Origin: Afipia sp.
GTDB taxonomy: Bacteria > Pseudomonadota > Alphaproteobacteria > Rhizobiales > Xanthobacteraceae
Direction: 5' to 3'
NCBI GenBank assembly: GCA_016201045.1
Contig: JACQDM010000001.1
Location: 124,001 to 188,000 of the forward strand
Length of the DNA stretch: 64,000 nucleotides
Shown here: positions 27,010 to 35,578 of the stretch, piece after piece
Numbering within the stretch: position 1 is the stretch's first letter
How the letters are laid out: the number at the start of each line of letters is the position of its first letter
Program-made: the position numbers and the translations under genes
Notes under the pieces: model-generated
What the model saw: the letters and a program-made list of their open reading frames with translations, nothing else
What the model was told of the DNA's origin: nothing
Database searches by the model: none

Positions 27010-28599
27010 ATGCTGAATACGCCCCGCGCCCTTCGCGGCATGGTGACATCGCCCCATCATCTCGCCTCTGAGGCAGGACTGCGCGTGCTGCGCGAGGGCG
27101 GCAACGCCATCGAGGCGACGCTGGCAATGGCGGCATCGTTGCCCGTCGTCTATCCGCACATGAATTCCATCGGCGGCGATGGTTTCTGGCTGATCTCGAA
27201 GGACGGCAAGGCTCCCATAGCGGTGGACGCTTGCGGCGCGGCGGCGAAGGCGGCGACTATCGATTTCTACAAGAGCAAAGGTCTCGCCGCGATTCCCTCG
27301 CGCGGTCCGCTCGCCGCGAATACCGTTGCGGGCACATTGTCCGGCTGGGCGGAAGTCATCGCAATCAACAAGGAGATCGGCGGCAAACTGCCGTTGCCGC
27401 GCCTTGTCGAAGACGCCGTGTGGTCGGCGGAAAACGGCTTTGCCGTCACCGCGACGCAGGAAGAACTCACACGCACGAAATTCGCCGAGCTGAAGGATTC
27501 GCCCGGCTTCGTCGACACCTTCTGTCTTGGCGGCAAGTTGCCGAAGGAAGGCCAGCTGATGAAGATGCCGCGGCTGGGCGCGACGCTGAAGCGTATCGGC
27601 CAACATGGCCCGATGGATTTTTATACGGGTGTGCTCGCAAAGGAGATTGCCGCCGATTTGAAACGCTGCGGCTCGCCGGTGGCGCTTGAGGATCTCGCCG
27701 TGCACAAAGTGCAACGGCGCGAGGCGCTCTCGGTGAAAGTGAAGCAGGCGACGCTATATAATTTCCCTCCGCCGACGCAGGGCCTCGCCTCGCTGATGAT
27801 CCTTGCGATCTTCGAGCGCCTTGGCATCAAGGAAGCCGAGACGTTCGAATATCTTCACGGCATCGTCGAAGCGACCAAGCAGGCGTTTCTGGTGCGCGAC
27901 CGCATCGTCGGCGATCACACGCTGATGACGGAGAAGGCTGAGGATTTTCTCAAATCAGCAAAACTCGATGCGCTTGCCGCGAACATCAATCTCAAACGCG
28001 CGTTGCCGTGGCCGGTGCCGGCCAATCCCGGCGACACGGTGTGGCTTGGCGCCATCGACAAAAACGGTATCGCGGTCAGCTTCATCCAGAGCATCTATTT
28101 CGAATTCGGCTCGGGCTGCGTGCTCGAGAATTCCGGCATCGTCTGGCAGAATCGCGGTTCGAGTTTCCTTTTGCAGGATAACGGGCCCCGCGCGCTGCGT
28201 CCGGGCCGCAAGCCGTTCCACACGCTTAATCCCGCGATGGCGATGTTCGACGACGGCCGCCGCATGGTCTACGGCAATATGGGTGGCGAAGGCCAGCCGC
28301 AGAGCCAGTCGGCGGTGTTTTCGCGTTACGCGATGTATGGACAGGGACTGCAGGCGGCGATCACAGCACCGCGCTGGCTGCTTGGAAAGACATGGGGCGA
28401 CGCTACCGTGACGCTCAAGCTGGAATCGCGGTTCGATCCGCTCGTCGTGCAGGCGATGCGTGACGCCGGTCACGACATCGAGATGCTGGAAGATTTCACC
28501 TCGACGATGGGCCACGCAGGTGCCGTGGTGCGCCATGCCGACGGCCTGTTCGAGGGCGCGACCGACCCGCGCAGCGACGGCGCGGCGATGGGGTTTTAA
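27010..28599 (+). CDS. Gamma-glutamyltransferase-family Ntn hydrolase (oxamate amidohydrolase-like)
   Basis: 529 residues from the ATG at 27010; an upstream frame reaches 26896 but overlaps the terminator. These proteins self-cleave before a Thr that becomes the nucleophile. The probable nucleophile is Thr343 in GDTVWLGAIDKNG, aligned to the TTHxSVVDxxG motif of true gamma-glutamyltransferases. The second Thr and the His are replaced by Val and Trp, so it is unlikely to be a normal glutathione hydrolase. Similar changes occur in HpxW oxamate amidohydrolase (from memory of the family). No signal peptide is seen. The MFS neighbour is oxalate-type, which supports this reading. Confidence 0.75.
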   Translation: MLNTPRALRGMVTSPHHLASEAGLRVLREGGNAIEATLAMAASLPVVYPHMNSIGGDGFWLISKDGKAPIAVDACGAAAKAATIDFYKSKGLAAIPSRGPLAANTVAGTLSGWAEVIAINKEIGGKLPLPRLVEDAVWSAENGFAVTATQEELTRTKFAELKDSPGFVDTFCLGGKLPKEGQLMKMPRLGATLKRIGQHGPMDFYTGVLAKEIAADLKRCGSPVALEDLAVHKVQRREALSVKVKQATLYNFPPPTQGLASLMILAIFERLGIKEAETFEYLHGIVEATKQAFLVRDRIVGDHTLMTEKAEDFLKSAKLDALAANINLKRALPWPVPANPGDTVWLGAIDKNGIAVSFIQSIYFEFGSGCVLENSGIVWQNRGSSFLLQDNGPRALRPGRKPFHTLNPAMAMFDDGRRMVYGNMGGEGQPQSQSAVFSRYAMYGQGLQAAITAPRWLLGKTWGDATVTLKLESRFDPLVVQAMRDAGHDIEMLEDFTSTMGHAGAVVRHADGLFEGATDPRSDGAAMGF

Positions 28600-29582
28600 T
28601 TTACGAATTTGCCGCCGAGTTCATCATCGATGTGGATTTTGATGATGTCGTCGAAGGTTTTCTCGGCGGTGGTAAACCCCAGCTTCAACGCGCGTTCGGT
28701 CGAGAAATTGCGCGGCCATCCGGCGACGATCCCCATGATGGTCTGATCCGGCCGGCGCTTGATGCGCGCAACGACGTTCTTTCCCGCAACCCGTTCAAGC
28801 GCCGCAATCTGCTCGCCGACGGTCGCCGCAAGGCCCGGCATGCTCAATGCGCGGCGCGGGCCGATCGCGTTCAAATCCATCGTGCCGGCATGAATCAGAA
28901 ATCCGACCGCCGAACGCGGCGACGCATGCCAGTGCATCACGTCCTCGGACACCGGAAGCACCGCCTCTTTGCCGGACAACGGTTCGCGGATGATGTTGGA
29001 GAAGAATCCCGAAGCCGCCTTGTTCGGCGCGCCGGGGCGCACGCAGATCGTCGGCAGGCGGATGCTGACACCGTCGAGCAGACCCTTGCGCGAATAATCC
29101 GAGATCAGCAATTCGCCGATGGCTTTTTGCGTGCCGTAACTCGTCAGCGGTGTCGTGAAGAACTCATCGCCGATTTTGTCCGGGAACGGCGCGCCGAATA
29201 CGGCGATGGATGAGGTGAACACAAGACGCGGCTTGTAGCCGCCGCCGATGGCACGGATCGCGTCGATCAGATAACGCGTACCATCGAGATTGATCCGATA
29301 GCCCTTGTCGAAATCGGCTTCCGCCTCACCCGAAACGATTGCGGCCAGATGGAAGATCACATCCGGCTTCGCTGCGACGAGTTTTTCGACGGCAGGCTGC
29401 GACGACACATCCGCCGTCACAAGATCGACCGGCATCGACGCACCGGCGGGCTTCGCAGGCGCGACGACATCCTGCAACGTCATCTTGGAAATTCCGGATT
29501 TGCCGAGCTTGCCGTCTTTCGCGAGGCGCTCAGCCAGTTTGCGGCCGACCATGCCGGCCGCACCGAGAATGAGAATGTGCAA
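28596..29582 (-). CDS. NAD-dependent epimerase/dehydratase, D-erythronate dehydrogenase (DenD)-like
   Basis: 328 residues of the extended SDR family. Motifs are the NAD-binding GAAGMVGRKLA at 8-18 and the catalytic YGTQK with an upstream TSS triad serine. It resembles DenD, which oxidises D-erythronate at C2, but the partner isomerase, kinase and aldolase of that route are not in the window. The gene lies after malG in the same direction, so it may be the last gene of the ABC operon. The substrate is uncertain. Its stop codon overlaps the stop of the convergent gamma-glutamyltransferase gene. Confidence 0.75.
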   Translation of the reverse strand: MHILILGAAGMVGRKLAERLAKDGKLGKSGISKMTLQDVVAPAKPAGASMPVDLVTADVSSQPAVEKLVAAKPDVIFHLAAIVSGEAEADFDKGYRINLDGTRYLIDAIRAIGGGYKPRLVFTSSIAVFGAPFPDKIGDEFFTTPLTSYGTQKAIGELLISDYSRKGLLDGVSIRLPTICVRPGAPNKAASGFFSNIIREPLSGKEAVLPVSEDVMHWHASPRSAVGFLIHAGTMDLNAIGPRRALSMPGLAATVGEQIAALERVAGKNVVARIKRRPDQTIMGIVAGWPRNFSTERALKLGFTTAEKTFDDIIKIHIDDELGGKFVN

Positions 29583-29608
29583 GAAAACCTCTCCTTGAAT
29601 TCGCTTCC

Positions 29609-29687
29609 GTCATTGCGAGGAACGATAGCTCCGAAGCAATCCAGTCTTCTTCCTAATTCTGGATTGCTTCGCTTCGCTCGCAATGAC
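29609..29687. repeat. Palindromic repeat, GTCATTGCGAG family (copy 1)
   Basis: The ends are GTCATTGCGAG and CTCGCAATGAC, exact reverse complements. An inner pair GAAGCAATCCAG / CTGGATTGCTTC encloses an AT-rich centre. The same plan is found at 48581-48663 and 55583-55656. It lies between malG and the denD-like gene. Such elements are common in Bradyrhizobium-group genomes. Confidence 0.9.
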
Positions 29688-29705
29688 GAATACGGTTATT
29701 GTTAT

Positions 29706-30617
29706 TTATTCCTTGACCGCGCCGGTCATCGCCGAGACGTAGTGCTCGACGAAGAACGCGTAGAGGATGACCAGCGGCAGCGAGCCGACCAGCGCGCCCG
29801 CCATCAGCGATCCCCATTTGTAGATATCGCCGTCGACGAACTCGTTGACGATAGCGACCGGCACCGTCTTGTTCTGCGTCGAGGACAGGAACGTCAGTGC
29901 GTAGATAAACTCGTTCCAGCACAGCGTGAACGAGAAGATGAAGGCGGAGATCAATCCCGGCACCGCAAGCGGCAGCACGATCTTGGTCAAAATCTGCCAG
30001 CGGCTGGCGCCGTCGATCAGCGCGCATTCCTCAAGCTCGAAAGGAATGGTCTTGAAATAACCCATCAGGAGCCACGTCGAGAACGGAATGAGAAGAGTCG
30101 GATAAACCAGGATCAGCGCCAACGGCGAATCGAACAGGCCGTAGCTGTGAATAACCGAGGCCAGCGGAATAAACAAAATCGACGGCGGGATCAGATAGGC
30201 AAGAAAGATCGACGCGCTGACGACATTGGCGCCTTTGAAACGCAGCCGCACGATGGCATAGGCCGCAAGCACGCTTGCAACGATTGAAATGAGCGTCGCC
30301 GCGCCTGCGACATACATCGTGTTCCACAGCCAGCGCGGATAATTCGTCTCGAACAATAATTTGCTGATGTGTTTGAAGGTCGGCTTCACCACCCAGAACG
30401 GGTTGAAAGTCTCCATGTCGATCAGCTGTTCGTCGGGTTTGATCGACGTCAGCGCCATCCAGTAGAACGGAAACAGCAGCACAACGATCATGATGAGCAG
30501 CGGGATGTAGAGCGTTACGATCTTGCTGGGCAGCTTCTCGAGATAACTCATACCCTCGCTGTCGTCGCTCGACGACTGTGTTGCAACGGCGGCCGGAATT
30601 GCTGCGTGGTCAGTCAT
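29706..30617 (-). CDS. Carbohydrate ABC transporter permease (MalG/UgpE type)
   Basis: 303 residues. It has six hydrophobic segments and the EAA loop near residue 205 (ECALIDGASRWQILTKIVLPLAVPG) that docks on the ATPase. The 30-residue N-terminal tail before the first span is longer than the minimum for MalG proteins. It is the inner-membrane partner of the MalF-like protein encoded just upstream. A duplicated 35-base stretch from the end of that gene overlaps its start. Confidence 0.93.
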   Translation of the reverse strand: MTDHAAIPAAVATQSSSDDSEGMSYLEKLPSKIVTLYIPLLIMIVVLLFPFYWMALTSIKPDEQLIDMETFNPFWVVKPTFKHISKLLFETNYPRWLWNTMYVAGAATLISIVASVLAAYAIVRLRFKGANVVSASIFLAYLIPPSILFIPLASVIHSYGLFDSPLALILVYPTLLIPFSTWLLMGYFKTIPFELEECALIDGASRWQILTKIVLPLAVPGLISAFIFSFTLCWNEFIYALTFLSSTQNKTVPVAIVNEFVDGDIYKWGSLMAGALVGSLPLVILYAFFVEHYVSAMTGAVKE

Positions 30618-30739
30618 TGTCGGACCCCTGCTGCCGTTTGCGGCACGCGCGCGCGGGGCTTGCCCCGTTCGCGCAAAAAAGAAAACTGCAGCGGCGCAGA
30701 ACGCTCAGTCATTGTCGGACCCCTGCTGCCATTTGCGGC
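30611..30739. repeat. Imperfect direct repeat spanning the permease gene junction
   Basis: A 35-base stretch, with one mismatch, occurs at 30610-30644 and again at 30705-30739, 95 bases apart. The downstream copy (higher coordinates) is the last codons of the MalF-like gene with its stop. The other copy is the MalG-like start codon and leader. It looks like a small tandem duplication that moved the two genes apart. The spacer also contains GGGGC-TT-GCCCC, a small hairpin. Confidence 0.8.
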
Positions 30740-31664
30740 GCTGCATGCCGAACCATGAAATCGTGATCGCCGCGAGCAGGAACGGAATCATCGCGGTCGC
30801 AATCGCAGCACCTTCGCCGAGACGGCCCGACAGAATGCCGCGCTGATAACTCAGCGTCGCCATCAAATGCGTCGCGTTGACCGGGCCGCCGCGTGTCAGC
30901 GCCCAGATCAACTGGAAGTCGGTAAATGTAAACAGCACCGAGAACGTCATCACCACCGCGATGATCGGCGTCAGCAGCGGATAGGTGATAAAGCGAAAGC
31001 GCTGCCAGTTGGTCGCGCCGTCCAGCGTCGCCGCCTCATAAAGCGACGGCGACACCGTCTGCAGGCCGGCGAGCAGCGTTATGGCGACGAACGGAACCCC
31101 GCGCCAGATGTTGGCGATGATGACGCTGGCGCGCGCCCAGCTCGAGTCGCCGAGAAAATTGATATTGTGGTCGATCAATCCCAGATGCCGCAGCGACCAA
31201 GAAATGATCGAGAACTGCGAGTCGTATATCCACCAGAACGCGATAGCGGACAACACAGTCGGCACGATGAACGGAATCAGAACCGCCGCGCGGATCATCG
31301 CCTTGAACGGCATGCTGCGATTGAGCAGCAGCGCGAGGTAAAGTCCAAGTGCGAATTTGATGGCGCTGGCGACGACCGTGTAGAGCAACGTGTTGAAGAC
31401 CGACAGCCAGAATACGCCATCGTCGTAGAGCCACTGATAATTCTCAGCACCGATGAAGACGCCATCGCGCCCGATGCGAACGTCGGTAAAGCTCATCCAC
31501 ACGCCGAGGCCGAGCGGATAGGCGAGAAACAGGATCAGAAATCCCGCGGCAGGCAGCATGAACCAGAACGCGATCCAGTTGCGGTTCGAGATCAGACGCT
31601 GCCACGCCGACTGCGAGCTGACATAGGAACCGCTGGCGGATGCCGGCGCTGGGATCGACGTCAT
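30705..31664 (-). CDS. Carbohydrate ABC transporter permease (MalF/UgpA type)
   Basis: 319 residues with six hydrophobic spans and the EAA motif YEAATLDGATNWQRFRFI near residue 218. It pairs with the MalG-like permease to form the channel. The gene starts 97 bases after the binding-protein gene, whose 3' end carries a hairpin that could reduce the amount of permease made. The sugar type is unknown; the LacI regulator and sugar-acid enzymes nearby suggest a sugar or sugar acid. Confidence 0.92.
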   Translation of the reverse strand: MTSIPAPASASGSYVSSQSAWQRLISNRNWIAFWFMLPAAGFLILFLAYPLGLGVWMSFTDVRIGRDGVFIGAENYQWLYDDGVFWLSVFNTLLYTVVASAIKFALGLYLALLLNRSMPFKAMIRAAVLIPFIVPTVLSAIAFWWIYDSQFSIISWSLRHLGLIDHNINFLGDSSWARASVIIANIWRGVPFVAITLLAGLQTVSPSLYEAATLDGATNWQRFRFITYPLLTPIIAVVMTFSVLFTFTDFQLIWALTRGGPVNATHLMATLSYQRGILSGRLGEGAAIATAMIPFLLAAITISWFGMQRRKWQQGSDND

Positions 31665-31723
31665 GAGCTTTGCCCTGTCGCGCAGACATGAAGACTACGC
31701 GCATATCGTGGAGCGATAAAGGC

Positions 31724-31750
31724 ACCGGCGCGGAACTGTTCCGCGCCGGT
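31724..31750 (-). terminator. Stem-loop after the sugar-binding-protein gene
   Basis: ACCGGCGCGGAA / TTCCGCGCCGGT, a 12-base perfect stem with a 3-base loop and only a short T-tract after it on the reverse strand. It sits 11 bases beyond the binding-protein stop inside the operon. Such stems protect the binding-protein mRNA and give partial termination, so that receptor exceeds permease. Confidence 0.75.
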
Positions 31751-31760
31751 GGCCGTCGTT

Positions 31761-33089
31761 TTAGGACCGATAGAGCCGCTTGGCCTGACGTTCCGCAAAG
31801 GCAATCGAGCCCTTGAGGTCTTCGCGGCCGGTGCAGTAGTTGGCGAACATGTCGACAACGATGAAGTCGGCGATGGCTGCCGCCGCGTTTTCACCGAGCG
31901 TACCGAGGCCTGCAGGCGTCAACGTGCGCTTGGCAACATCGCGGAACTTGGTGTTCTTCGGATCCACGGTCCAGATCGGGTTGTTGTCGTAGGCGAGCAG
32001 GAAGTGCGACAGATAGCCCTTCGCCGACGTGACCCACGGATTGAACTGATCGGCTTCCAGCATGAATGCCGTCAGCGCTTTACAGGCCTGCGGATACTTC
32101 GTGAAGTTGAAGGTCAGCATCGTGAACGGCAGATGCAGTTCGGTCGGCTTGCCGGCCGGACCGATCGGCATATAGGCGTGGTCCATGTCGGCGGCGATTT
32201 CCTTGGCGGAATTCTGTGCCGTGACATAGATCGAGATGCCGTTGACGGTGCAGTAAAGCTGACCGGCAAGGAAGGCCTTGTTGTTCGACGAGTCGTTCCA
32301 CGACGCGGTGCCCGGAATGAAGGCGCCGTAAAGTTCCTTGACGTATTCCAGTGCCTTCGCGGTTTCCGGCGAGTTGATGATGACCTTGTCGTTCGCATCG
32401 ACGAGATAACCGCCATGCGTCCACAGCGCCCAGTGCAGCCAGGTGTTGGCATCGCCCGATGCGTGGCCGAGCGCCATGCCGGCCGGCGTGCCGTTCTTGT
32501 TCAGGCCCTTGCATAGTTCCAGGAAGCCCGCAGTGTCCTTCGGAAATTCCTTGAAGCCTGCTTTTTCCATCGCACTGATGCGATAGTTGGCCAGACCGCC
32601 GGTCGCAGCGACCGGAATGCCGATCCACTTGCCGTCCTTCGTCTTGCCGTAGGCAAGTGCCGATGGCACCCAGCCGCCGTATTTCTTTCCGAGATAATCG
32701 GCCACATCCGTAACATCGATGCACTTGCTCGGGAACAGATGCGGTAGCGAATAGAGACCCCACACCATGTCGAGGCCCTGCCCGGTGTTGGCGACGACTG
32801 AAGCCTTCGGCTGAACGTCTTCGTAAGATTCATTGGTCACTTCAACCGCCACGCCGGTGGCCTTGGTGAATGCCTGAATCATGTTCATGAAAGCCACGTC
32901 CTCGGCTTCCACGAAACGCTTCCAGCGCAGCAGCTTGATCGCGGCGCCGGCTTCCGGTTTCCACTGCGCGGTCTGCGCCCATGCTTGGGCGAAGCCGAGC
33001 AACTGGTCGGCGGACACGGTGGCCGCGCCGGCCAGCAACGATGCGCCGCCCTTCAATAGCGAGCGGCGATTTGGAGTGAATTTATCCAT
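31761..33089 (-). CDS. Carbohydrate ABC transporter substrate-binding protein (Tat signal)
   Basis: 442 residues. The N-terminus NRRSLLKGGASLLAGAA carries a twin-arginine export signal. The mature protein is a family-1 (MalE-like) periplasmic receptor with KLLRWKRFVEAEDVAF at its N-terminus. It has an unusually large share of aromatic residues in the second half, as in sugar-binding pockets. It is the second gene after the ATPase in the run MalK-MalE-MalF-MalG on the reverse strand. The ligand is not determined. Confidence 0.9.
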   Translation of the reverse strand: MDKFTPNRRSLLKGGASLLAGAATVSADQLLGFAQAWAQTAQWKPEAGAAIKLLRWKRFVEAEDVAFMNMIQAFTKATGVAVEVTNESYEDVQPKASVVANTGQGLDMVWGLYSLPHLFPSKCIDVTDVADYLGKKYGGWVPSALAYGKTKDGKWIGIPVAATGGLANYRISAMEKAGFKEFPKDTAGFLELCKGLNKNGTPAGMALGHASGDANTWLHWALWTHGGYLVDANDKVIINSPETAKALEYVKELYGAFIPGTASWNDSSNNKAFLAGQLYCTVNGISIYVTAQNSAKEIAADMDHAYMPIGPAGKPTELHLPFTMLTFNFTKYPQACKALTAFMLEADQFNPWVTSAKGYLSHFLLAYDNNPIWTVDPKNTKFRDVAKRTLTPAGLGTLGENAAAAIADFIVVDMFANYCTGREDLKGSIAFAERQAKRLYRS

Positions 33090-33176
33090 TGTCTGTCGTC
33101 TCCCTGTTGTACCGGCTTCGTGTTGTCCCGGGCCGGCTGTTGATTTTCACTTTTAGTGATTTCCTATTCCGCCGCC

Positions 33177-34244
33177 TCAGTTGATGAGGCGCTTGCCAGT
33201 CTCCTTGTCGAACACATGCGCGGCGTTGGCGTTTGGACGCAGCTTGATCTTGTCGCCGGGCTTTACCGAACGGCGGTCGCGGATCACGGCGATCAGATCC
33301 TGGTTACCGATGCGCGCCACGATCTGGGTTTCCGATCCGGTCGGCTCGACCACGACGACTTCGGCTTCGATGCCGTCGTCGGCGAATTCCAGATGCTCCG
33401 GGCGGATACCGTAGATCACCGGCTTGCCTTCGAGGCCGCTGCGCGATGCGGCGAGTGGAAGCTTGCTGCCGTTCGCGGTTTCGACGCACGGCGCGCCGCC
33501 ATTCGAAAGTTTGCCTTCGAGGAAATTCATCGCGGGCGAACCGATGAACCCGGCGACGAATTTGTTGTCCGGATGATCGTAGAGATGAAGCGGTGTGCCC
33601 ATCTGCTCGACGATGCCGTCCTGCATGACGACGATCTTGTCCGCCATCGTCATCGCTTCGATCTGGTCATGCGTCACGTAGACGGTCGTGGTTTTCAGCC
33701 GCTGATGCAGTTCCTTGATTTCGGTGCGCATCGCCACGCGCAGCTTGGCGTCAAGGTTCGAAAGCGGCTCGTCGAACAGGAATACCTGCGGATCGCGCAC
33801 GATCGCGCGTCCCATTGCGACGCGCTGTCGCTGGCCGCCCGACAACTGGCGCGGATAACGATCGAGCAACGCCGTTAGCCCGAGAATTTCGGCGGCGCGC
33901 TTCACCAGCTTGTCGATCTCGGCCTGATTTTCTTTTCGCAGTTTGAGCGAGAAACCCATGTTCTGCGCGACCGTCATGTGCGGATAGAGCGCGTAGTTCT
34001 GGAACACCATCGCGATGTCGCGCTCTTTCGGCTGTACATCGTTGACGACGCGGTCGCCGATCGAAATCGTGCCGGAGGTGATGTTCTCAAGTCCTGCGAG
34101 CATGCGCAGCAGCGTGGACTTGCCGCAACCCGAAGGGCCTACCAGCACGACGAACTCGCCGTCCTGGATCGGAACCGACACGCCGTGAAGGACTTCAAAG
34201 CCGCCGAACGATTTACGCACGTCGTGGATTTGCACCGACGCCAT
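33177..34244 (-). CDS. ABC transporter ATP-binding protein (MalK/UgpC type)
   Basis: 355 residues. Walker A is GPSGCGKST (about 37-45), the signature [14 protein letters not shown], and Walker [13 protein letters not shown]. The C-terminal third is the TOBE/OB-type regulatory domain of MalK proteins. It energises the sugar permease. It is the first gene of the reverse-strand operon and is divergent from the LacI regulator; the operator-like sequence at 34371-34383 lies between them. Confidence 0.94.
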   Translation of the reverse strand: MASVQIHDVRKSFGGFEVLHGVSVPIQDGEFVVLVGPSGCGKSTLLRMLAGLENITSGTISIGDRVVNDVQPKERDIAMVFQNYALYPHMTVAQNMGFSLKLRKENQAEIDKLVKRAAEILGLTALLDRYPRQLSGGQRQRVAMGRAIVRDPQVFLFDEPLSNLDAKLRVAMRTEIKELHQRLKTTTVYVTHDQIEAMTMADKIVVMQDGIVEQMGTPLHLYDHPDNKFVAGFIGSPAMNFLEGKLSNGGAPCVETANGSKLPLAASRSGLEGKPVIYGIRPEHLEFADDGIEAEVVVVEPTGSETQIVARIGNQDLIAVIRDRRSVKPGDKIKLRPNANAAHVFDKETGKRLIN

Positions 34245-34370
34245 TCAACTCTCTCCCTGTCTTCCGGCGTCGTCCGGCGTAAGCCGTCGCTGCTCTATTC
34301 TTTGATGGCGATGTCGAAAGCCGTAGCTTGACGAGCATTGTCCGCAGTTCAAGCGTGATTAGCAATCTGT

Positions 34371-34383
34371 TGGTAGCGCTGTC
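34371..34383. promoter_or_regulatory. LacI-family operator-like site 1
   Basis: TGGTAGCGCTGTC, an imperfect palindrome with a central CG, as in LacI/GntR-family operators (TGGTAGCGCTACCA type). The same 13 bases recur at 35495-35507. It lies between the malK-like gene and the LacI gene (182-base gap), so it can control both. A weaker relative (TGGTA-TG-AGCGCTG) ends 4 bases before the regulator's start codon. Confidence 0.72.
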
Positions 34384-34425
34384 AATAATTCTTGATTGCC
34401 GGAATCCTTATGGTATGAGCGCTGA

Positions 34426-35457
34426 ATGGCACGGAAACGCGCGAAGTCCGGCAAAATCCGGCTGACCGAGGTCGCCAAGCTGGCAGGTGTGAGCCAGATC
34501 ACGGCGTCGCGCTTTTTCCGAAATCCCGAAGCGCTTTCGCCCGACAAGCGGCAGCGCGTGGATAGCGCGGCGAAAGAATTGGGCTATATCCCCAATCTCG
34601 CAGCGCGCGCACTGGCTTCGCACCGCACCGAAGTCATCGGCGTCCTGATACCGTCACTCACCAACAACGTGTTCTCGGACGTGTTGCGCGGAATCTACGA
34701 CGCCTCCGAGGGCAGCCGCTACAGCATTCAGTTTGCCAACACCCGCTACAGCGTGCTGCAGGAAGAAAAACTGCTGCGTCTGTTTCAGGCACAGATGCCG
34801 GCCGGCCTGATCGTAACCGGGATCAACCAGACCGCGGAATCGCGCGCGGTGATGGAGGCGATGAACTGTCCGATCGTGCAGATCATGGAAACCGGCCCCG
34901 ATCCCGTCGACATGATGGTTGGGTTTTCGCATTACGATGCTTCCGTAAAGGCTATTTCGCATCTGATCGATCGCGGCTACCGCCGGATCGGCTTTCTCGG
35001 CGCGCGCATGGACCCGCGCGTGCAGCGCCGGCTCGAAGGTTATCGCGACGCGATGAAGGCTGCGTCATTGCTCGACCCTCGCCTCGTCCTGACCACGCCG
35101 GTGCCGACGGCAGTAACGCGCGGCGGCACGCTGTTCGCCGATCTGCTTGCCAGTGCACCTGATATGGACGCGGTGTTTTGCGTGAACGACGATCTTGCGC
35201 TCGGTGTGCTGTTCGAATGCCAGCGTCGTGGAATTCCGGTGCCCGACAAGATGGCCATCGTCGGCTTCAACGATCTGGAGTTCATGGCCTCGACCGTGCC
35301 GCCGCTGACAAGCGTGCGCACCAACCGCTATGAGATGGGCAAGAGCGCAATTACGATGGTGACGTCCGCAATCGGCGGCGAGCGCCCCCCTCAACCTGTC
35401 GTCGATCTCGGATTTGAATTGATGGTCCGTGGCAGTTCGCTGCCTCGCTTCGCCTAG
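34426..35457 (+). CDS. LacI-family transcription regulator
   Basis: 343 residues. The helix-turn-helix LTEVAKLAGVSQITASRFFRNP near 12-34 is typical, followed by the hinge ARALASHRTEVIGVLIPS. The rest is the periplasmic-binding-like ligand domain. LacI-type proteins bind palindromes with a central CG and release them when a sugar-type inducer binds. Sites at 34371 and 35495 flank this gene, suggesting control of itself, the ABC operon and the dehydratase operon. Local repression is inferred, not shown. Confidence 0.93.
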   Translation: MARKRAKSGKIRLTEVAKLAGVSQITASRFFRNPEALSPDKRQRVDSAAKELGYIPNLAARALASHRTEVIGVLIPSLTNNVFSDVLRGIYDASEGSRYSIQFANTRYSVLQEEKLLRLFQAQMPAGLIVTGINQTAESRAVMEAMNCPIVQIMETGPDPVDMMVGFSHYDASVKAISHLIDRGYRRIGFLGARMDPRVQRRLEGYRDAMKAASLLDPRLVLTTPVPTAVTRGGTLFADLLASAPDMDAVFCVNDDLALGVLFECQRRGIPVPDKMAIVGFNDLEFMASTVPPLTSVRTNRYEMGKSAITMVTSAIGGERPPQPVVDLGFELMVRGSSLPRFA

Positions 35458-35494
35458 CCGCTCGCCATCGCGCAAAACCGCTAAAGCAAAAAAA

Positions 35495-35507
35495 TGGTAG
35501 CGCTGTC
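35495..35507. promoter_or_regulatory. LacI-family operator-like site 2
   Basis: The same 13 bases as site 1 (TGGTAGCGCTGTC), 72 bases before the start of the dehydratase gene and after the LacI stop. It links the regulator to the dehydratase-SDR-SDR operon. Confidence 0.72.
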
Positions 35508-35578
35508 TTTTTTGCTGGCCTAAAGTCTAATTTCCTCAGTCAGCCGCTCCGAAAAGTGCAGTGCGGGAGAATTTTGAC

